Of a stretch of DNA of 43,960 bases, positions 1 through 9,071 are shown piece after piece. Source of the stretch: Chitinophagaceae bacterium. GTDB lineage: Bacteria; Bacteroidota; Bacteroidia; Chitinophagales; Chitinophagaceae. Both the position numbers and the translations under genes were made by a program. The notes under the pieces were generated by a model, which saw nothing but the letters and a program-made list of their open reading frames with translations, did no database searches and was not told where the DNA came from. The stretch covers positions 1-43,960 of the forward strand of contig JAIXOS010000343.1 in NCBI GenBank assembly GCA_027486695.1, in the 5' to 3' direction. The first letter of the stretch is position 1. Each line of letters begins with the position of its first letter.

Positions 1-2
1 TA

Positions 3-209
3 TTGTTGTTGGGCGGGTCGTTAATTGTAGCCCCACAGCAAGCGTCAGCCCAAACACCGGCGGTATTGGATGGTACGCCCGGTGGCGAAACCGGCGGTGA
101 TGGGAATGGCGGTTTTGGCGACGGCCCTGTAGTGCCCCTCGATGGTGGCATGAGTTTGTTGCTATTGGCCGGAGGTATCGGCTATGCCCGCAAAAAAATG
201 CAGCAATAG
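3..209 (+). CDS. Secreted protein with PID-CTERM-like C-terminal sorting signal (5' partial)
   Basis: The gene is cut by the left edge; the first visible residues are already the hydrophobic core of a signal peptide followed by an AxA-like cleavage site (ASA/Q). The mature part is only about 50 residues: a Gly/Asp/Pro-rich linker, then PLDGG, a hydrophobic stretch (MSLLLLAGGIGYA) and a basic RKK end. That order (short Pro-Asp-Gly-Gly motif, one membrane segment, basic tail) matches what I recall of the PID-CTERM sorting signal of Bacteroidota, a proposed target of an exosortase-like processing enzyme. The function of the short mature peptide is unknown. A strong hairpin terminator follows at 233. 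The true start lies outside the window. Confidence 0.75.
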   Translation: MLLGGSLIVAPQQASAQTPAVLDGTPGGETGGDGNGGFGDGPVVPLDGGMSLLLLAGGIGYARKKMQQ

Positions 210-232
210 TCATTAGCTCACTGCAAACTTTT

Positions 233-268
233 CAAAGAGGCTGTCTAGTTCATTTAGGCAGCCTCTTT
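233..268 (+). terminator. Intrinsic terminator after the PID-CTERM gene
   Basis: A 10-bp perfect stem (AAAGAGGCTG paired with CAGCCTCTTT) encloses a 15-nt loop and sits 24 bp after the stop codon. The right arm ends in TTT followed by GT, so the U-tract is short. The A-rich left side means it could also work on the other strand. Confidence 0.7.
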
Positions 269-440
269 GTATGTTTATTGGGGTTAAGTATGCTTAAAAG
301 CATTTTCGGGTCTGTCACATTTTACTTAATGATAGGTTTGGACAACAACAAACGATTAACAGCTTACGGTAAAGCAATAGCACGTAACTTTAACAAATAA
401 CTTACCAAATATTGCTTTTAACAAAAGATTGCGGCATTGT

Positions 441-474
441 TTTGGTAAAGTTGACAATAGATTGACTTTATTTG
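441..474 (+). promoter_or_regulatory. Candidate Bacteroidota-type promoter for the response regulator
   Basis: TTTG at 441-444 and TTTATTTG at 467-474 are 22 bp apart and resemble the Bacteroidota -33 TTTG and -7 TAnnTTTG boxes, with one mismatch in the -7 element. The -7 box ends 20 bp before the start codon at 495. In such an AT-rich spacer the match may be chance. Confidence 0.25.
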
Positions 475-494
475 AAAACTAAAACATACCAAGT

Positions 495-1193
495 ATGGAA
501 AACACAAAAAAATATAAAATTTTGCTTTGCGAAGACGATACCAATTTAGGTATTGTACTAAAAAATTATCTAGAACTAAATGATTACGAGGTTATTCTGG
601 AGAGAGATGGACGTTTGGGAATGGCAGCCTTTCAACGAGAAAAAGTAGATCTGTGCTTGCTTGATGTAATGATGCCGCATGTAGATGGCTTTACTTTAGC
701 AGAAGAAATCAGGGATATTGACCCCGATGTACCCCTGTTTTTTTTAAGCGCTAAAACCATGAAAGAAGACATTATTCAAGGATACAAGTTGGGTGCCGAC
801 GATTACATTACCAAGCCTTTTGATAGTGAAGTTTTATTATTAAAAATAAAAGTTATATTAAAACGTGGCGAAGAGGAAAACAGAATCAATGAAAACATCG
901 AATTTGATTTGGGCGCCTACCACTTTAATCCAAAGCTGAGAGAACTGATTTTTAACGGACAAACCCAAACCTTGTCGCCTAAGGAAAACGATTTGCTGAA
1001 AATGCTTTCCGAGCACAAGAACGATTTATTACCGAGAGAAAGAGCACTCAAAAAAATATGGGGCAGCGATACCTATTTCAATGGCCGCAGTATGGATGTA
1101 TACATTGCCAAATTGCGCAAATACCTAAAAGACGACCCCAAAATTGAAATTGTCAACATTCATGGTAACGGCTTTAGGTTGGTAACACCTTAA
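495..1193 (+). CDS. OmpR/PhoB-family response regulator (RprY-like), orphan
   Basis: A two-component transcription factor of 232 residues, the normal length for the family. The receiver domain (about 8-125) shows the acidic pocket in CEDD (D14/D15), the phospho-acceptor D57 in LLDVMMP, the switch Ser in FLSAK (S85) and the conserved K107 in DYITKPFD. The winged-helix domain (about 135-232) carries the typical LSPKENDLL and the recognition-helix region ending in YIAKLRKYLKDDP. The text resembles Bacteroidota RprY-type regulators. No histidine kinase lies on either side, so the partner must be encoded elsewhere. A hairpin at 1300 probably ends the transcript. The regulon cannot be read from this window. 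Confidence 0.9.
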   Translation: MENTKKYKILLCEDDTNLGIVLKNYLELNDYEVILERDGRLGMAAFQREKVDLCLLDVMMPHVDGFTLAEEIRDIDPDVPLFFLSAKTMKEDIIQGYKLGADDYITKPFDSEVLLLKIKVILKRGEEENRINENIEFDLGAYHFNPKLRELIFNGQTQTLSPKENDLLKMLSEHKNDLLPRERALKKIWGSDTYFNGRSMDVYIAKLRKYLKDDPKIEIVNIHGNGFRLVTP

Positions 1194-1299
1194 AGGTATT
1201 TTGTTTGCATGTTATTGTTTGTGTAACAAGTAATTCTCAAACGCATCCTAAAAGCACCTTGCTTATTACCGAACGTGCAACACGATACATTCATACATT

Positions 1300-1326
1300 A
1301 GGCAGTCCTTCATGGCTGCCTTTTTC
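1300..1326 (+). terminator. Intrinsic terminator downstream of the response regulator
   Basis: The stem AGGCAG/CTGCCT with a 10-nt loop is followed directly by a run of five T. It lies 107 bp after the stop codon at 1193 in the right orientation. Confidence 0.6.
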
Positions 1327-1702
1327 ATTAATGGCCTTTGGTGTTTCTAGGAAAAACCACTTTTTTGTCGACATTAGAAGCACAAATAGCATTGTAACGA
1401 AGTGCCTATTTGCTACGCATCACTATTTATAAATTTAACGTGAGTGCATCTAAAAAAGATACAGAATGGTCTTTAAAGCGTTATTTGGCGAGTACCACTG
1501 TCATTAATCGCTTGAAAACAAACACCCCCCTCCATTTCTCCAATTGTAAAACCAAATAAATTGGTGCAACTGTACTAAGCCATTCATTTCTCAAGATACA
1601 ATTGTACAAACAGTCTGAAAAAAGATTGCGTTGATGGTTATTTTGTTTGCACTTAATTAGCACGCAATTCGCAACGCATATGCACCTCTTTTTTATCCAA
1701 AA

Positions 1703-1734
1703 AAAGTCAATTGAAACAAATTCCAATTGACTTT
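1703..1734 (-). terminator. Intrinsic terminator, minus strand, distal to serC
   Basis: Perfect 11-bp stem (AAAGTCAATTG with CAATTGACTTT), 10-nt loop, running on the minus strand into a T-tract (1699-1705 read in reverse). It is the first terminator-like structure after serC, 240 bp beyond its stop, so the serC transcript would carry repeat copy 1 in its 3' UTR. Confidence 0.6.
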
Positions 1735-1827
1735 CTCTAATGTAGATTATCCGGTTTACTTGCTACTAGGTTGACCAACTAGTATTGAACACTTTGTCTT
1801 AATCAAAGGCATAGAATTGTTAACGTA

Positions 1828-1923
1828 GGGCGTTTCCCCTTTGGGGTCGGGCCTTCCGCTTTTACTCCTCGCCGCCACCTTTCAGGATGTCGGCTGTGGG
1901 GTAACCGCTTCAGTCCCTAACGC
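1828..1923 (-). repeat. Structured intergenic repeat, copy 1
   Basis: About 96 bp, the first of five related GC-rich elements in this window; read on the minus strand in the family orientation (GCGTTAGGG at the start, AACGCCC at the end). Terminal helix GCGTT/AACGC, central hairpin with stem GCCG/CGGC and a bulged T, and a 3' hairpin CCCC-AAA-GGGG that differs from the CCC-GAA-GGG of the other copies but still pairs. It sits 52 bp after the serC stop in the same orientation as serC. Confidence 0.9.
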
Positions 1924-1975
1924 AAATCATCCACTGTTTCACAGTCAATAATCGCTATTGCTTGTGCCGAATACA

Positions 1976-3043
1976 TTAACCATGCTGCTGTGCAAAAGAG
2001 GCCATCAAATTACAAAATGCTTCCACACTTGCCATCGGTAGTGCATTGTACATACTTACCCGAATACCTCCCACAGTACGATATCCTTTTACACCTACCA
2101 TACCTTCTTGTTTGCATAAGTCTAAAAAAGGTGTTTCCAAAGCAGGGTTTTGTAAAAAGAATACTGCGTTCATCAAGCTTCTGTCTTCTTTGGCCACACG
2201 GGTAGTAAACACCGGCAAACTATCAATTGTGTGATACAAAAGGTTGGCTTTGGCAATACTTTGCTGTTCCATTACGCTCAAACCGCCACTTGCTTTAATC
2301 CAGCGGAGCGTAAGCAATGCCACATATACTGCAAAAACAGGTGGTGTATTTAACAACGAACCCGCTTCGGCATGTTTGCGGTAATCCATAATGGCCGGAA
2401 TAGGATGTTGCAAGGTGCCCAATAAGCTTTTTTTAACTACCACAACAGTAACACCCGCGGCACCCATATTTTTTTGCGCTCCTGCATATATTAAAGCGTA
2501 TTGATTAAAATTGATGGGTCGGCTAAAAATATCGCTACTCATATCGGCCACTATTGGCACGTTCGTTTCGGGTAATTGATGCCATTGTGTTCCTTCTACC
2601 GTGTTGTTGCTAGTTATGTGCAAATATTTGGCATTGTCGGGTATGGCAAATCCTTTGTTAATATACGTATATCCCTCGTTTTTAGATGACGCTACTACTT
2701 GTACATTACCAAAATTGCTTGCTTCTTTAATGGCTTTGCTGCCCCAAACGCCATGATCGCAATAGGCGGCTGTTTCGTTAGGGTTGAGCAAGTTCATTGG
2801 TATTTGCATAAACTGTGTGGTGGCACCTCCTTGTAAAAAAAGCACTTCATAATCGTCTCCAATTTGCATCAACTCTTTTACCAAGGCAATAGCCTCTTCC
2901 ATTACCGACATAAATTGTGGCGTACGGTGTCCAAGTTCAAGAATGGACAAGCCGGTATTGTTAAATTCGAGAACAGCTTGTGCGGCTTGTTCGTAAACGG
3001 TTTTGGGAAGAATAGACGGACCAGAGTTAAAATTGTGCTTCAT
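1976..3043 (-). CDS. serC: Phosphoserine aminotransferase (3-phosphoserine/phosphohydroxythreonine)
   Basis: A class-V PLP aminotransferase that converts 3-phosphohydroxypyruvate to phosphoserine in serine synthesis, and may also act in the pyridoxal phosphate route. I chose the ATG at 3043 (MKHNFNSGPSILP), which gives 355 residues and places the NFxxGP start motif where SerC proteins have it; the frame is open 16 codons further but that extension looks unlike the family. The motif ELGHR is at 36-40 and the PLP lysine is K191 in AGAQKNMG. No serA or serB is adjacent. It reads divergently from the GH3 gene. Cytosolic homodimer by family knowledge. Confidence 0.95.
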   Translation of the reverse strand: MKHNFNSGPSILPKTVYEQAAQAVLEFNNTGLSILELGHRTPQFMSVMEEAIALVKELMQIGDDYEVLFLQGGATTQFMQIPMNLLNPNETAAYCDHGVWGSKAIKEASNFGNVQVVASSKNEGYTYINKGFAIPDNAKYLHITSNNTVEGTQWHQLPETNVPIVADMSSDIFSRPINFNQYALIYAGAQKNMGAAGVTVVVVKKSLLGTLQHPIPAIMDYRKHAEAGSLLNTPPVFAVYVALLTLRWIKASGGLSVMEQQSIAKANLLYHTIDSLPVFTTRVAKEDRSLMNAVFFLQNPALETPFLDLCKQEGMVGVKGYRTVGGIRVSMYNALPMASVEAFCNLMASFAQQHG

Positions 3044-3455
3044 GATGTACTTGTATAAGAAGGCGCAAGTTACAAAATAGAAGCTAAACATACCGTTTAA
3101 TCAGTAGTAGGCTTGTTACCAAGGTTACACAACAGGTATGGAGTTTCCTTGCTCAATAGTAGCAATATACTTGAACGGTGCCAACGCCTTTGCTGCCCAA
3201 TACGCAGTACTGGCCCTTGGCCCATTGACAAAAAAGAGGCTACCATGTAGCCTGATTGCCTTTTACAGCACGAGGTGTGTGTAGAAGATGCTGCCCCATT
3301 AATGCTAAAAATTGTTAACAAAAGGTAGAAGTTGGCCCTATTGCCTGTTTTTAATAGCAACTTAAATGCCGCTACCTAACTATCAATTGTATTAGTTACT
3401 AATTTTGTATCGTTTTTGTACTACATCATCTTACTATTAACACGAATATCTAACG
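3044..3455. other. Divergent spacer between serC and the GH3 gene
   Basis: About 410 bp holding the promoters of both divergent genes. A TAATTTTG box at 3400-3407 fits the -7 consensus for the plus-strand gene, but I see no good -33 partner. A minus-strand terminator-like hairpin lies at 3229-3253. An open frame at 3097-3360 (minus) has no family resemblance and contains that hairpin, so I do not call it a gene. Confidence 0.45.
3229..3253 (-). terminator. Terminator-like hairpin upstream of serC
   Basis: On the minus strand AGGCTAC-ATG-GTAGCCT (7-bp stem, 3-nt loop) is followed by CTTTTTT. It lies about 190 bp before the serC start codon and faces the same way as serC, so it is either an attenuator in a long serC leader or the end of an unrecognised short upstream transcript. 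Confidence 0.4.
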
Positions 3456-4997
3456 ATGTCATTAATTGAAATAAAAGTGCCTGCTTCCATTTCCAAAGCA
3501 TTGGGGTTACCACAAAGCAGCGTGAAAAGGCAGCAGTTGCGCGTGTTAAAGAAGTTGTTGCGCAAAGCTAGGTTTACCCAATTTGGACAACAATACCGAT
3601 TTGATGAAATTTTGCTCAGCCAGCATTCGGATAAAAAGTTTCAAACACTAGTACCTACTTTTAACTACAATAGCATTTACAAAAATTGGTGGTATAAAAC
3701 CCTAGAGGGAACGCCCGATGTGTGTTGGCCCGGTAAAATAAAATACTATGCCTTATCGTCGGGCACATCTGAAGCTGCAAGTAAATACATACCCGTAACC
3801 AACGATTTGCTAAGAGGTAATAAAATAGCAATGATTAAGCAATTGATTGGCTTGCGCAATTATGAAGATGTACCCTTGGCTTCTATTAGCAAAGGTTGGC
3901 TTGCTTTGGGCGGCAGCACCGATTTGCAACGAGGCGAAGCGGGCTATTTTGCTGGCGACTTAAGCGGAATTACTGCTAAAAAAGCACCCATTTGGTTTCA
4001 ACCCTTTTACAAACCGGGCAAAGCCATTAGCAAAGAAAAAGATTGGAATAAAAAATTACAGGAAATTGTAGAAAAAGCCCCAAGTTGGGATATTGGTTTT
4101 CTGGTGGGCGTGCCTGCTTGGATACAGATGTGTGTAGAAATGATTATTAAGCGCTACAACCTGAACACAATACACGACTTGTGGCCCAATTTGGCTTTTT
4201 TTGTACATGGCGGGGTAAGTTTTGAACCGTACAAAAAGGGATTTGAAAAGTTGATGGGCAAACCCATTATTTATATTGAAACCTATTTGGCTAGTGAGGG
4301 CTTTATTGCTTATCAAGATAAGCAAAAAGCCAAAGGAATGCGTTTGGTAACCAATCAGCATATATTTTTTGAATGTGTTCCTTTTGACGATGTTAACTTT
4401 GACGCCGATGGCGAAATGATTGCCAACCCCAAAGCGTTGATGCTGCACGAAGTAGAAGAAGGCAAAGATTATGCGCTACTCATTAGTACCTCGGCCGGTA
4501 CTTGGCGTTATTTGATTGGCGATACCATACGGTTTATAGATAAAGCACGTAGCGAAATTGTGATTACCGGCAGAACCAAACATTTTTTGAGTTTGGTTGG
4601 CGAGCACTTGAGTGTAGACAATATGAACAAAGCCATCCAATTGGTAAGTGAACAATTGAATGTATCTATTCCGGAGTTTACGGTTACTGGCGAGCCATTC
4701 CACAACTTTTTTGCCCACCATTGGTACATTGCCTGCAACGATGTGGTAGATGCCAACGAAATAAAAAGGTTAATTGATCAGCAGTTGTGTATTTTGAACG
4801 ACGACTACGCAGTAGAGCGCAGAAGTGCGTTGAAAGAGGTATTGGTAACCACATTACCCGAAAAGACATTTATGGATTTCATGAAAGCGAAAGGAAAAAT
4901 AGGCGGTCAACACAAATTTCCGCGTGTATTGAAAGGCCAAATGCTAACAGATTGGAAACAGTTTTTGAGCGGAGGTGTATTGCCAAAAGAATTTTAA
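3456..4997 (+). CDS. GH3-family acyl-adenylating amidosynthetase
   Basis: 513 residues, the normal length for the GH3 (auxin-responsive promoter) family of the ANL adenylating superfamily. Plant members join amino acids to jasmonate or auxin; bacterial substrates are mostly unknown. Visible motifs are the phosphate-binding ALSSGTSEAASKYIP (about residue 107-121), the family motif TYLASEGF, the adenylate-binding WRYLIGDTIRF, and GRTKHFLSLVGEHLS at the hinge before the C-terminal domain. The LysE-type exporter gene starts 12 bp downstream, so the two are probably cotranscribed. The family call is firm, the reaction is not. Confidence 0.9.
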   Translation: MSLIEIKVPASISKALGLPQSSVKRQQLRVLKKLLRKARFTQFGQQYRFDEILLSQHSDKKFQTLVPTFNYNSIYKNWWYKTLEGTPDVCWPGKIKYYALSSGTSEAASKYIPVTNDLLRGNKIAMIKQLIGLRNYEDVPLASISKGWLALGGSTDLQRGEAGYFAGDLSGITAKKAPIWFQPFYKPGKAISKEKDWNKKLQEIVEKAPSWDIGFLVGVPAWIQMCVEMIIKRYNLNTIHDLWPNLAFFVHGGVSFEPYKKGFEKLMGKPIIYIETYLASEGFIAYQDKQKAKGMRLVTNQHIFFECVPFDDVNFDADGEMIANPKALMLHEVEEGKDYALLISTSAGTWRYLIGDTIRFIDKARSEIVITGRTKHFLSLVGEHLSVDNMNKAIQLVSEQLNVSIPEFTVTGEPFHNFFAHHWYIACNDVVDANEIKRLIDQQLCILNDDYAVERRSALKEVLVTTLPEKTFMDFMKAKGKIGGQHKFPRVLKGQMLTDWKQFLSGGVLPKEF

Positions 4998-5009
4998 AAC
5001 CAACAAGGA

Positions 5010-5654
5010 ATGCTTGCTGCTATCATTAAGGGTCTTGCTTTGGGCTTTTTATTATCTATTTCGGTTGGGCCGGTTATTTTTTCAATTATCAAAAAAAGCT
5101 TGCGCGATGGTCACAAAGCAGCATACCTATTTGTAGCGGGTGTAAGCATTAGCGATTGTACGTTTGTACTTATTGCCAATTTGTTTACAAGTGTTTTTGA
5201 ACGAGCCTTAGCACACAAAAGTTTGATTGCAATTTTGGGAAGCATTTTTTTAATTGGCATGGGCATTTACACCATTTTTTTTAAAAAAACCGCTGTAGCA
5301 GATTTTTCTGGCGACGAAGTAGACAAAGTATTTAGCCGACGAGACATGTTGGCCAATTTTATATCGGGTTATTTGATGAATTTGCTCAATCCCGGAGCAT
5401 TTATTTTTTGGTTTGCATGGAGCGCGGCTATTTTAACGGCTTCGGTACAAACAGCACATCCGGCACAATACCGTGTATTGGTATTTGGTACTTGCCTGTT
5501 ATTTGTTTTGCTATCCGATTTATTGAAAGTGTTATTGGCCGGAAAGCTACGCAATAAGTTAACGCCCCGTAATATGCACAATTTGGACAGATTGAATGGC
5601 ATTATCTTAATGCTATTTGGCAGTGCCTTATTACTGATGTACATCAAATACTAA
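5010..5654 (+). CDS. LysE/RhtB-family amino-acid exporter
   Basis: 214 residues with about six hydrophobic helices. The N-terminus (GLALGFLLSISVGPVIFSIIKKSLRDG) carries the GxxPGP-like SVGPV signature of LysE/RhtB transporters, followed by the long loop with charged residues (about 90-115) and the NLLNPGAFIFW motif of helix 4. The start is 12 bp after the GH3 stop with AAGGA just ahead of the ATG. Known members export amino acids or derivatives from the cytoplasm. Pairing with an amidosynthetase suggests export of an amino acid or amino-acid conjugate, which is inference. Confidence 0.88.
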   Translation: MLAAIIKGLALGFLLSISVGPVIFSIIKKSLRDGHKAAYLFVAGVSISDCTFVLIANLFTSVFERALAHKSLIAILGSIFLIGMGIYTIFFKKTAVADFSGDEVDKVFSRRDMLANFISGYLMNLLNPGAFIFWFAWSAAILTASVQTAHPAQYRVLVFGTCLLFVLLSDLLKVLLAGKLRNKLTPRNMHNLDRLNGIILMLFGSALLLMYIKY

Positions 5655-5870
5655 AACAGTTGTTGATTGGTGTATTTGAGTCGTTCAAAAGCGTATCGGT
5701 ATTCAATACATATTCACATAATAGTATGCCAAGTTGGTTTTCAAGTGGATGTATAACGATAAATTATTTGCTATAAATTTTCATTAATTATGCAAAAAGT
5801 GTAGAATTATCTATTGCAAAATGCAAAAATTGTTGTTAATTTACCTATTTTAAGCTTTCAAGTTTTATTT

Positions 5871-8800
5871 ATGAACAAAAATTACGCGTTTTTTTTAATC
5901 CTTCTATTATGTACCGAATGGGGTTTTGCACAACGTAGGGTGCCAAGCAAAGCACACAAAGTACGCTGCTTTACTGTACAATCCATGCAGGCTGCTCGTA
6001 AACGCAATCCAAAAATGATTACCGATTGGCAATTTGAAAATTGGTTGCAAGAAAAAAACAATGCCCGTAAAGTGGCTATGAAAAATGTTTTTGGTGCCAA
6101 TACCGAATTGGGAACCATCAACAATTATACTTTACCCATTGTATTTCACATTATTCACAGCGGTGAAGCTGTAGGAACTAGCACAAATGTGTCAAAAGAC
6201 TTGGTAAACAAACAAGTAATGCAGCTAAATAAAGACTATGCCAATCTTTCGGGTAGTCCATATGCAGCGGCTTCTAAAACAGGTATACAGTTTGCCTTGG
6301 CTACTAAGAGTCCTACAGGTGCTACTTTAGCAGAGCCGGGCATTGATCGTATCTCTTATAAAACCAAAAAATTTACAGCGCCTCCCTACGATGATGATGC
6401 GTATTACATTACCGATAGCATTAAGCCGGCTACTATTTGGGATCCTTCTAAATATGTAAACATTTGGGTGATGGACATGTCGGCTAGTGGCATTTTGGGT
6501 TTTGCTACCTTTCCTAGTACCACATTGATTGAGGGTCTTGACGATTTTGAAACCAATACCGATGCCGGTGTGGTAATAGACCCCACTACATTGGGTAATA
6601 TTTTTGCCACTTCCGATTGCGGTGGTTCTTCTGCTACCGCTTACTCATTAGGCCGTACACTCACCCACGAATTAGGCCACTTTTTTGGCTTAAGGCATAT
6701 TTGGGGCGATTCGACTTGTGCTACTGATTTTTGTGGCGATACCCCCATTCATGAAGATGCCAATTATGGAAAACCCGCGCATCCAAAAGCCAATTCTTGT
6801 GGTACTGCCGACGAAATGTTTGAAAACTTTATGGATTACACCGACGATCAAGTAACCAATACCTTTACACTCAACCAAGTAGAGCGCATTCAAACCATAC
6901 TGCAAAATAGTGTACGGCGCAAATCGTTGGCCTCTTCTACAGTACCTACAGTAGCGCCCGCAGCTAGCAATATTATTGCATTTGCCAATTGTACGGGTGC
7001 TACAACAGTGGTAGAAACTGCTCCGGCGGGCAACAACCGTTATAAAGACATTAGCTTACACATTAATGTGGAAAACGCAGCAACTGGAGCAGCAACTTTA
7101 ACCATTGCTACAAGTGGCGATGCCGTAGCGGGACAAGATTATCAACTGATTACGCCTACAGTAAGTTTTGCCGGCGGCGATTTTACTCAAAGCATTATTG
7201 TACGCATATTGGATAATAACAAAGTAGATGGTCAACGAAAACTAGGTTTGAGTTATACCATAAATGGCAGTGGAGTAACAGCAGCTACTTATGCTCAGTC
7301 AATGAGTATAACCATCAACGATGATGACGATATTATTGTTGGACAAAACACCATCAATTTATTGGAAGAAAGTTTTGGAGCCGGAACCATACCAACCGGT
7401 TGGAGTACCTATGATGACGGAAGCACCTCAAACCGATTTGTAGTAGGCAACAAAGGTTCATACCTTAACAATGCTTACGTAACAGGCAATTCCACTACCA
7501 AACCAAATACCTACGCAAACTCTGTTGGCTATGCCATTTTAGAAACACCCGTAATTGACGCTACTAGGGTAAAAGCTTTAGGAAATCTACAGTTTAAATA
7601 TACAGTTAGAGGTCGCAATTATAACTACAATACCTCCACCGGCGTTACTACTGGACATTATGGTCTTACTTTGTTTGCATTGGACAACGATCCAAATGGC
7701 AATGTATCACCTTTTGGTAGCACTAATGGAAAAACAGGTTATGGGCCATATAGCAATACAAGTGCTGCGATTACAGGTGCACCTAGTTTATCTGCTTCTT
7801 TTTTAAACAATACTCGGTTTTATGTAGATTTCTATTGGAATATTGAAAGTGCAGCTACTGTAAATAATCCAGCCTTAAACGTGGACGATGTTATTATTAC
7901 CGCAACACCGTTTCCTGTTGAATCGACTGTAAGTAAGAGTTATTCACACAATTTGGTCGATAATACTACCCACAATTTTAGAAGCACGAACAACAATGCA
8001 TTATTGCAAATAACAAAAGCCATTATTCCTCTTGAAAATGTAACAGCATCCGTTGTTGAAGCGGGCTCTGATAAGGCATCTTTTACAACACTAGACGGCA
8101 CCTTTTTCAGAAGCCGCAAAGTAGTTACTGTAAGCAATCCTACAAACGACCAATCCGTGCTATATACCGTTACTTTGTATTTTACAACTGAGGAGGTAGC
8201 GGTTTGGGGTGCTAATGCTACTGCGCTTAAAATAATTCAATTAAAAGGCAATACTAACTTTAGCAACACTTTGAGCAATGATAATGCAGTACTGTTAAAA
8301 CCAAATGTTAGTGATAATAGAACGAATAACGGCTATATAGCTTATACAGTTACCACTACTGGTATGGGTAGTTTTGCATTAGTAGATATTGCTACAACGT
8401 TGCCTGTTAGTATACTTAGCTTTAAAGGAACTATTAGCAATAGCGAAGCCGTTTTGGTATGGAATACCGCTAACGAAGTAAACAATAAAGGCTTTAGCAT
8501 ACAACGCAGTACCGATGGCATTGCTTTCAGTGAAATAGGATTTGTTGCTGCCGGCACCGAAAGTGCTTACAGTTTTGTAGATAAAAACATTAAAAAAGGT
8601 AGTAGGTATTACTACCGATTGGTTCAAACAGATAACAATGGTACACTAAGCTATAGCACCACTATTAGTCTTGTATACATTGATGGTAACCGTTCTGTAA
8701 GTGTGTTGCCCAATCCGTTTAAACACAATTTAACCATAAAAAATACGAGTACCGACAGAAGTGTGCTTGGTATTGTTATTACCGATATTAATGGTCGTAC

Positions 8801-8930
8801 TATGTATACGCACACTAATTTCAGTACATCATCGTTAGATATCAATACGGCAAGTTGGAGTAAGGGCGCGTATTTGGTAAGGATAATGAGCGGTACAAGC
8901 ATCAACGTACTTAAAATTGTAAAAGAGTAG
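5871..8930 (+). CDS. Secreted M43 (pappalysin-type) zinc metalloprotease with T9SS sorting domain
   Basis: A 1019-residue secreted protease. The ATG at 5871 opens a clear signal peptide (MNKNYAFFLILLLCTEWGFAQ); the frame is open 19 codons upstream but those lack signal character. The catalytic domain (about 100-360) holds the extended zinc motif HELGHFFGLRH, with ligands H266, H270 and H276, and the Met-turn NFMDY. A Calx-beta-like domain follows (DAVAGQDYQ region), then a region with a Gly/Asn-rich stretch, then an FN3-like segment (VLVWNTANEVNNKGFSIQRS). The last ~75 residues, from VLPNPF to the LKIVKE end, form a type-A T9SS C-terminal domain for export across the outer membrane. A strong terminator follows at 8961. 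Confidence 0.92.
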   Translation: MNKNYAFFLILLLCTEWGFAQRRVPSKAHKVRCFTVQSMQAARKRNPKMITDWQFENWLQEKNNARKVAMKNVFGANTELGTINNYTLPIVFHIIHSGEAVGTSTNVSKDLVNKQVMQLNKDYANLSGSPYAAASKTGIQFALATKSPTGATLAEPGIDRISYKTKKFTAPPYDDDAYYITDSIKPATIWDPSKYVNIWVMDMSASGILGFATFPSTTLIEGLDDFETNTDAGVVIDPTTLGNIFATSDCGGSSATAYSLGRTLTHELGHFFGLRHIWGDSTCATDFCGDTPIHEDANYGKPAHPKANSCGTADEMFENFMDYTDDQVTNTFTLNQVERIQTILQNSVRRKSLASSTVPTVAPAASNIIAFANCTGATTVVETAPAGNNRYKDISLHINVENAATGAATLTIATSGDAVAGQDYQLITPTVSFAGGDFTQSIIVRILDNNKVDGQRKLGLSYTINGSGVTAATYAQSMSITINDDDDIIVGQNTINLLEESFGAGTIPTGWSTYDDGSTSNRFVVGNKGSYLNNAYVTGNSTTKPNTYANSVGYAILETPVIDATRVKALGNLQFKYTVRGRNYNYNTSTGVTTGHYGLTLFALDNDPNGNVSPFGSTNGKTGYGPYSNTSAAITGAPSLSASFLNNTRFYVDFYWNIESAATVNNPALNVDDVIITATPFPVESTVSKSYSHNLVDNTTHNFRSTNNNALLQITKAIIPLENVTASVVEAGSDKASFTTLDGTFFRSRKVVTVSNPTNDQSVLYTVTLYFTTEEVAVWGANATALKIIQLKGNTNFSNTLSNDNAVLLKPNVSDNRTNNGYIAYTVTTTGMGSFALVDIATTLPVSILSFKGTISNSEAVLVWNTANEVNNKGFSIQRSTDGIAFSEIGFVAAGTESAYSFVDKNIKKGSRYYYRLVQTDNNGTLSYSTTISLVYIDGNRSVSVLPNPFKHNLTIKNTSTDRSVLGIVITDINGRTMYTHTNFSTSSLDINTASWSKGAYLVRIMSGTSINVLKIVKE

Positions 8931-8960
8931 GTACTCTGCTCAGCAAGATTTTCCTTTTTA

Positions 8961-9000
8961 TGGGTTGGTTGTAATGAAAAATTACAGCCAACCCATTTTT
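8961..9000 (+). terminator. Strong intrinsic terminator after the M43 protease
   Basis: TGGGTTGG/CCAACCCA closes an inner TGTAAT-GAAAA-ATTACA hairpin, joined by one G-U pair, to give about 15 paired positions, followed by six T. It lies 31 bp after the stop at 8930. Confidence 0.85.
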
Positions 9001-9071
9001 TATGGCAGTATTTACCTCGTGCATTTTTTATTAAGTATGGAGATGCCTCCAAAAAGGTGTATATTGACCTA

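Larger units (their letters stand above)
1194..1975. other. 782-bp spacer between the response regulator and serC
   Basis: I see no convincing gene. The stretch holds a plus-strand terminator (1300-1326), about 350 bp of AT-rich sequence without recognisable content, a minus-strand terminator-like hairpin (1703-1734) and repeat copy 1 (1828-1923). Two open frames (1205-1432 plus, 1481-1726 minus) have no family features and overlap these structures. Confidence 0.6.

Noticed and set aside
1205-1432. Open frame of 75 codons after the response regulator.
   Set aside because: It contains the terminator at 1300 and has no family features, signal peptide or codon pattern like its neighbours.
1481-1726. 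Minus-strand open frame of 81 codons.
   Set aside because: It covers a terminator-like hairpin and has no recognisable motifs.
3097-3360. Minus-strand open frame of 87 codons ahead of serC.
   Set aside because: It spans a terminator-like hairpin and its composition does not look like a protein.
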